Below, one piece after another: positions 61,513-64,000 of a stretch of DNA of 64,000 nucleotides. How positions within the stretch are numbered: position 1 is the first letter of the stretch; each line of letters begins with the position of its first letter. The stretch is from contig NC_092568.1 of NCBI RefSeq assembly GCF_037975245.1, positions 32,582,501-32,646,500 of the forward strand, given 5' to 3'. The DNA is from Apostichopus japonicus. Lineage: Eukaryota > Echinodermata > Holothuroidea > Aspidochirotida > Stichopodidae. The translations under genes and the position numbers were made by a program. Under the pieces are notes generated by a model that did no database searches, had not been told where the DNA came from, and saw only the letters and a list, made by a program, of their open reading frames with translations.

Positions 61513-61826
61513 GTTACAATGCATGGGTTGAGAAGAAAATGTCCCTGATTTCGTTTGTTATAAGCATTTCTTTTGCACAGAATAAGATAAGTTACTTAAG
61601 CAAAGCTTCTTTTTTTGAAGCGTTTACTTTGCAGAGTACATAAGTTGCATTGCATTAAAAAAAAACGTTATAGATTGGAAGGGAAATCTTCTTTGAAATA
61701 AGTGTATGATTACCTAGCAGATCACCCACAGTGACCCATTTATTACATTGGCCAAATAATTATGTTACAAAATGAGTTTCCCTAGGTAAGTTATTGGAAT
61801 CAATTGGGCTTTGGTCAAAGGGCTTT

Positions 61827-62084
61827 GGTCAAAGGGAGTGTTAGCTCAGTGGTTAACGCCGGTGCCTTTCAATCATAAGGTCCCGAGTTTGAGTCACTCC
61901 AAGATTAATGTATGTCGTCCAGTTACAGAGTTGTTGACAATTGACAATACATATAATCATGGACGTTAAAATATGAATCTAAGAGACTGACTTCGGTCAT
62001 CTTGCGTCTTTGATAAGCCAATGATGGCTTCTTCGCGAGTTCCTGCCTGCAGGAGGATCTAAAATGCATACATACGTACATACA
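61827..62084 (+). mobile_element. tRNA-derived SINE, copy B (full-length head)
   Basis: It begins GGTCAAAGGGAGTG, then a tRNA-like head (box A TTAGCTCAGTGG, box B GAGTTTGAGTC). The GGAGTG and CACTCC acceptor arms pair (61835-61840 with about 61896-61901). A unique body and a degenerate (CATA)n tail follow. GGGCTTTGGTCAAA is duplicated just upstream. It is the partner of 35749-35991. Confidence 0.85.
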
Positions 62085-62261
62085 AACCGTCAAGTTAACC
62101 ATGTACCAGTCTCTTATACTGACCCCACCAATCGTAGTGCTGAGACGCGAAACTTTAGAAAGTGATGGTGGCGCACTGTAACTATACGGTTCTGAATGAG
62201 ATCAAGGAGACAGGGGTGACCTATTTAAAGGCTTAACATCAATTTCTGTGCAATACTACCG

Positions 62262-62653
62262 TATTGCATAGACATTGATGTTAAGTTAGTGTTTACTTCT
62301 TTTAAAAGCCGTAGTATGTTTGCTGTCAAAGATTCCATTTATTTAAGCCTTAGCTCTCGTGTGGTCTATGAATTCATTTGCACAAGCTGTAGTGCTTGCT
62401 ATATAGGGGGTAACCAATATACAACCTCGCTATACGGATTTATGAGCATCTTAAAACTGACAAGAAATCACCTATTTACAAACACTTAGGTAAATCACAC
62501 AATTTGAAGAAGCAATGCGATCACAACTCTTTATTAAAATTATTGACTCAGTTAACACTAAGCTCCAGCTCAGGATCAAAGAAAGTCTCCACGTTAACTG
62601 AGAGAGGCTTAATCTTAACAAACAGCTTCACAGCCCCTTGTTCACACTGTTAA
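62262..62653 (+). pseudogene. Penelope-like element fragment (GIY-YIG endonuclease region), broken
   Basis: The frame from about 62280 reads VFTSFKSRSMFAVKDS, then SSRVVYEFICTSCSACYIGG, the start of the GIY-YIG domain of Penelope-like retroelements (VVYKF.C..C.A.YIGET). The reading frame is then lost, and a later frame gives IDSVNTKLQLRIKESLHVN, a stop, then ERLNLNKQL, which matches the end of the same proteins. At least one frameshift and one stop make it non-functional. The reverse transcriptase part is absent. Confidence 0.75.
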
Positions 62654-62742
62654 ATTAAATCTACTATAATTTCACCTTGTGCTATTGCTATTAGCCATAT
62701 GCTACCATTACTCGTTCATTGTTAGTTTATAACCTGAAGATG

Positions 62743-62771
62743 AATTAATGCATCGTTAAGATCACAGTGAC
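62743..62771. repeat. Repeat word shared with the right edge of the window
   Basis: AATTAATGCATCGTTAAGAT plus CA recurs exactly at 63961-63982. CACAGTGAC follows directly here, and after a 12-base interruption there. It lies just 3' of the Penelope-like fragment and may mark the 3' end of that element family. Confidence 0.7.
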
Positions 62772-62818
62772 AGCTGATCTTCCAGTGAAGAATAAAAAGC
62801 AATCTTCATACCAATAGC

Positions 62819-62891
62819 GCCTCCATAGCTCAGTGGTTAGAGCACTGTTCTTGTAAACCAGGGGTCGTGAGTTCAAATCTCACTGGAGGCT
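62819..62891 (+). tRNA. tRNA-Thr (anticodon TGT) or close pseudogene
   Basis: It is a canonical 72+1 nt cloverleaf. The acceptor GCCTCCA pairs with TGGAGGC, the D-stem is GCTC/GAGC, the T-stem GTGAG/CTCAC is perfect, the anticodon loop is CTTGTAA with TGT, and the discriminator is T. Box A (TAGCTCAGTGG) and box B (GTTCAAATC) are intact. The anticodon stem has one T-C mismatch (30-40), and no T-run terminator follows for about 40 bases. It reads like animal tRNA-Thr(TGU). Its location among retroelement debris leaves a pseudogene possible. Confidence 0.75.
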
Positions 62892-64000
62892 GCTGGTTGA
62901 GCCAAAGTTCGGCATAATTCTCCTCATCATTTTAGTATTCCTTGTCTTTCGGCGCTTTTTTTTCACCATCAGCAACCATGCATTCTACATGTGGTAACGT
63001 TCTATTTGTGTGCATGTTTACTATGTATTTCCACTATGTCAATGTTGTATATATACATTGTATAATTTTGTATATTTATAACTGTGCTGTACAATGCAAT
63101 AAACTGAAAGGAAAATATTCCTTCATTTAGCAAGTAAAGCAAGGAAGATTGTCCCACTGAAGCATGACTCTGGTGGTTTAGGTTGAGACTATTTTAAGCA
63201 TAAAACGAACGCCCAATTTGGCCAACCCTTGCTTCCTTACATGTTTAATGATGATTCCATTTCTGCTGACTATCGGACTACAAGGTCCTTTCTACCCCCC
63301 CTCCCCCGCCCCTCAACAAAACACTTCGTACTGGTTATCCACATCTTCGGTCGAATATAAGTCGTAACAGTTCAGAGATGTCACCGTCGTACTGCCCGGG
63401 TGTAAAGTTGTCCGAAGTCTGGTCATGTTTGATCCGTGATTTAAAAAAAAAACAAGAAGAAGAACAAGATATAATAATAATTTTAAGGTCTTATTCGAGC
63501 GAAAATGCATGTCAACGAACAAAAGAATGCATTTCCCATGGGTCTTCTTTATATAGTTTATCCTTAACAAACAACTCTAGAATTATTGCTATGAATATTT
63601 GCGAGCGAGGGTGTGGATAATTGGGTGAATAGAAAACCAGTTAAGGAAGTAAAATATACATACATGTATGACAAGCTAAATGTCCAATAATTAGATATTC
63701 CCAGGTTAACGACCGATAGACCTGGAATACCTCTAATCCAGGTTCATCACTCAATAATCCAGCTTTTTCAACTGAAAATCCAGACTTATCAACGATAAAC
63801 CTTGATTATAGCTCGAAATATCGGGTTTGTTGTCGATTAACCTTGATTATCAATGGAAAATCTTGGATTTTCAGCCTAAAACCAGGACTATCAGCACAAA
63901 ACCTGGATAATTTGTTTTTATATTTGTTTTCGTCCGGCTCGCTCTCTAATTGAAGCATTTAATTAATGCATCGTTAAGATCAAAATATTTTCACAGTGAC
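62892..64000. other. Right-edge intergenic DNA
   Basis: No gene was recognised. It carries the degenerate minisatellite at 63701-63912 and the repeat word at 63961. Confidence 0.5.
63701..63912. repeat. Degenerate minisatellite, about ten units of 20-29 bases
   Basis: Units start with CCAGG, CCAG, CCTTG, CTTGG or CCTGG and continue with a TATCA and AAAA-like end, for example CCAGACTTATCAACGATAAA and CCAGGACTATCAGCACAAAA. Divergence between units is high. Confidence 0.65.

Larger units (their letters stand above)
54887..62260. other. Intergenic DNA, or upstream introns of the membrane-protein gene
   Basis: No exon was recognised on either strand. It contains AT-palindrome arrays (55230-55438), G/C runs and a possible terminal-inverted-repeat element (61149-61512). 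Open frames at 59366-59870 and 60588-60860 lack recognisable motifs. Confidence 0.45.

Overview
This window is nuclear DNA from an animal. It is AT-rich, with small exons separated by long introns with GT-AG borders, and it is crowded with hAT-type DNA transposons, tRNA-derived SINEs, Penelope-like debris, minisatellites and long G/C homopolymers. No bacterial operon, CRISPR array or phage is present. The two recognisable proteins and the repeat style fit a marine invertebrate, most likely a deuterostome such as an echinoderm. That placement is inference; the sequence alone does not prove it.

Left third (1-20100): the 5' two-thirds of RBM25, a splicing regulator with an RRM and an RE/RD-rich region, on the minus strand. 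Thirteen coding exons (19945 down to 2683) join in frame to 467 codons from an MSFP start. The exons for the C-terminal part, including the PWI domain, lie off the left edge. The introns carry a 34-base tandem repeat, a 12-base microexon and a 1.64-kb hAT element that sits 19 bases from a splice donor.

Middle (20100-43900): about 8 kb of intergenic DNA with a nested stack of four hAT-like elements (20920-23293), dated relative to each other by their target duplications. It is followed by the complete four-exon SLIRP gene (108 aa, a mitochondrial RRM protein) on the same strand. SLIRP introns 2 and 3 hold an 18-copy 19-base minisatellite, a 186-base tandem duplication, a SINE inserted in an LTR-like sequence, and divergent tandem repeats of a 'TGACCTTTGACCTCCACC' family.

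Right third (43900-64000): mostly intergenic repeats. It holds a second copy of the hAT MITE found at 2189, a 373-base tandem array carrying tRNA-like SINE heads, and AT-palindrome arrays. It also contains the terminal exon (54061-54886, minus) of an unrecognised single-pass membrane protein with a long acidic tail, a broken Penelope-like GIY-YIG fragment, a tRNA-Thr(TGU)-like gene and a degenerate minisatellite.

The two identified genes are both RRM proteins in head-to-tail order. RBM25 acts on nuclear pre-mRNA splicing and SLIRP on mitochondrial mRNA. They share a domain class and not a pathway, and nothing suggests co-regulation. I found no convincing new protein system. The most informative novelties are the datable nested transposons, the shared GC-rich transposon core, the seven-copy GGTAACGGAGGGACA motif and the orphan membrane-protein exon.
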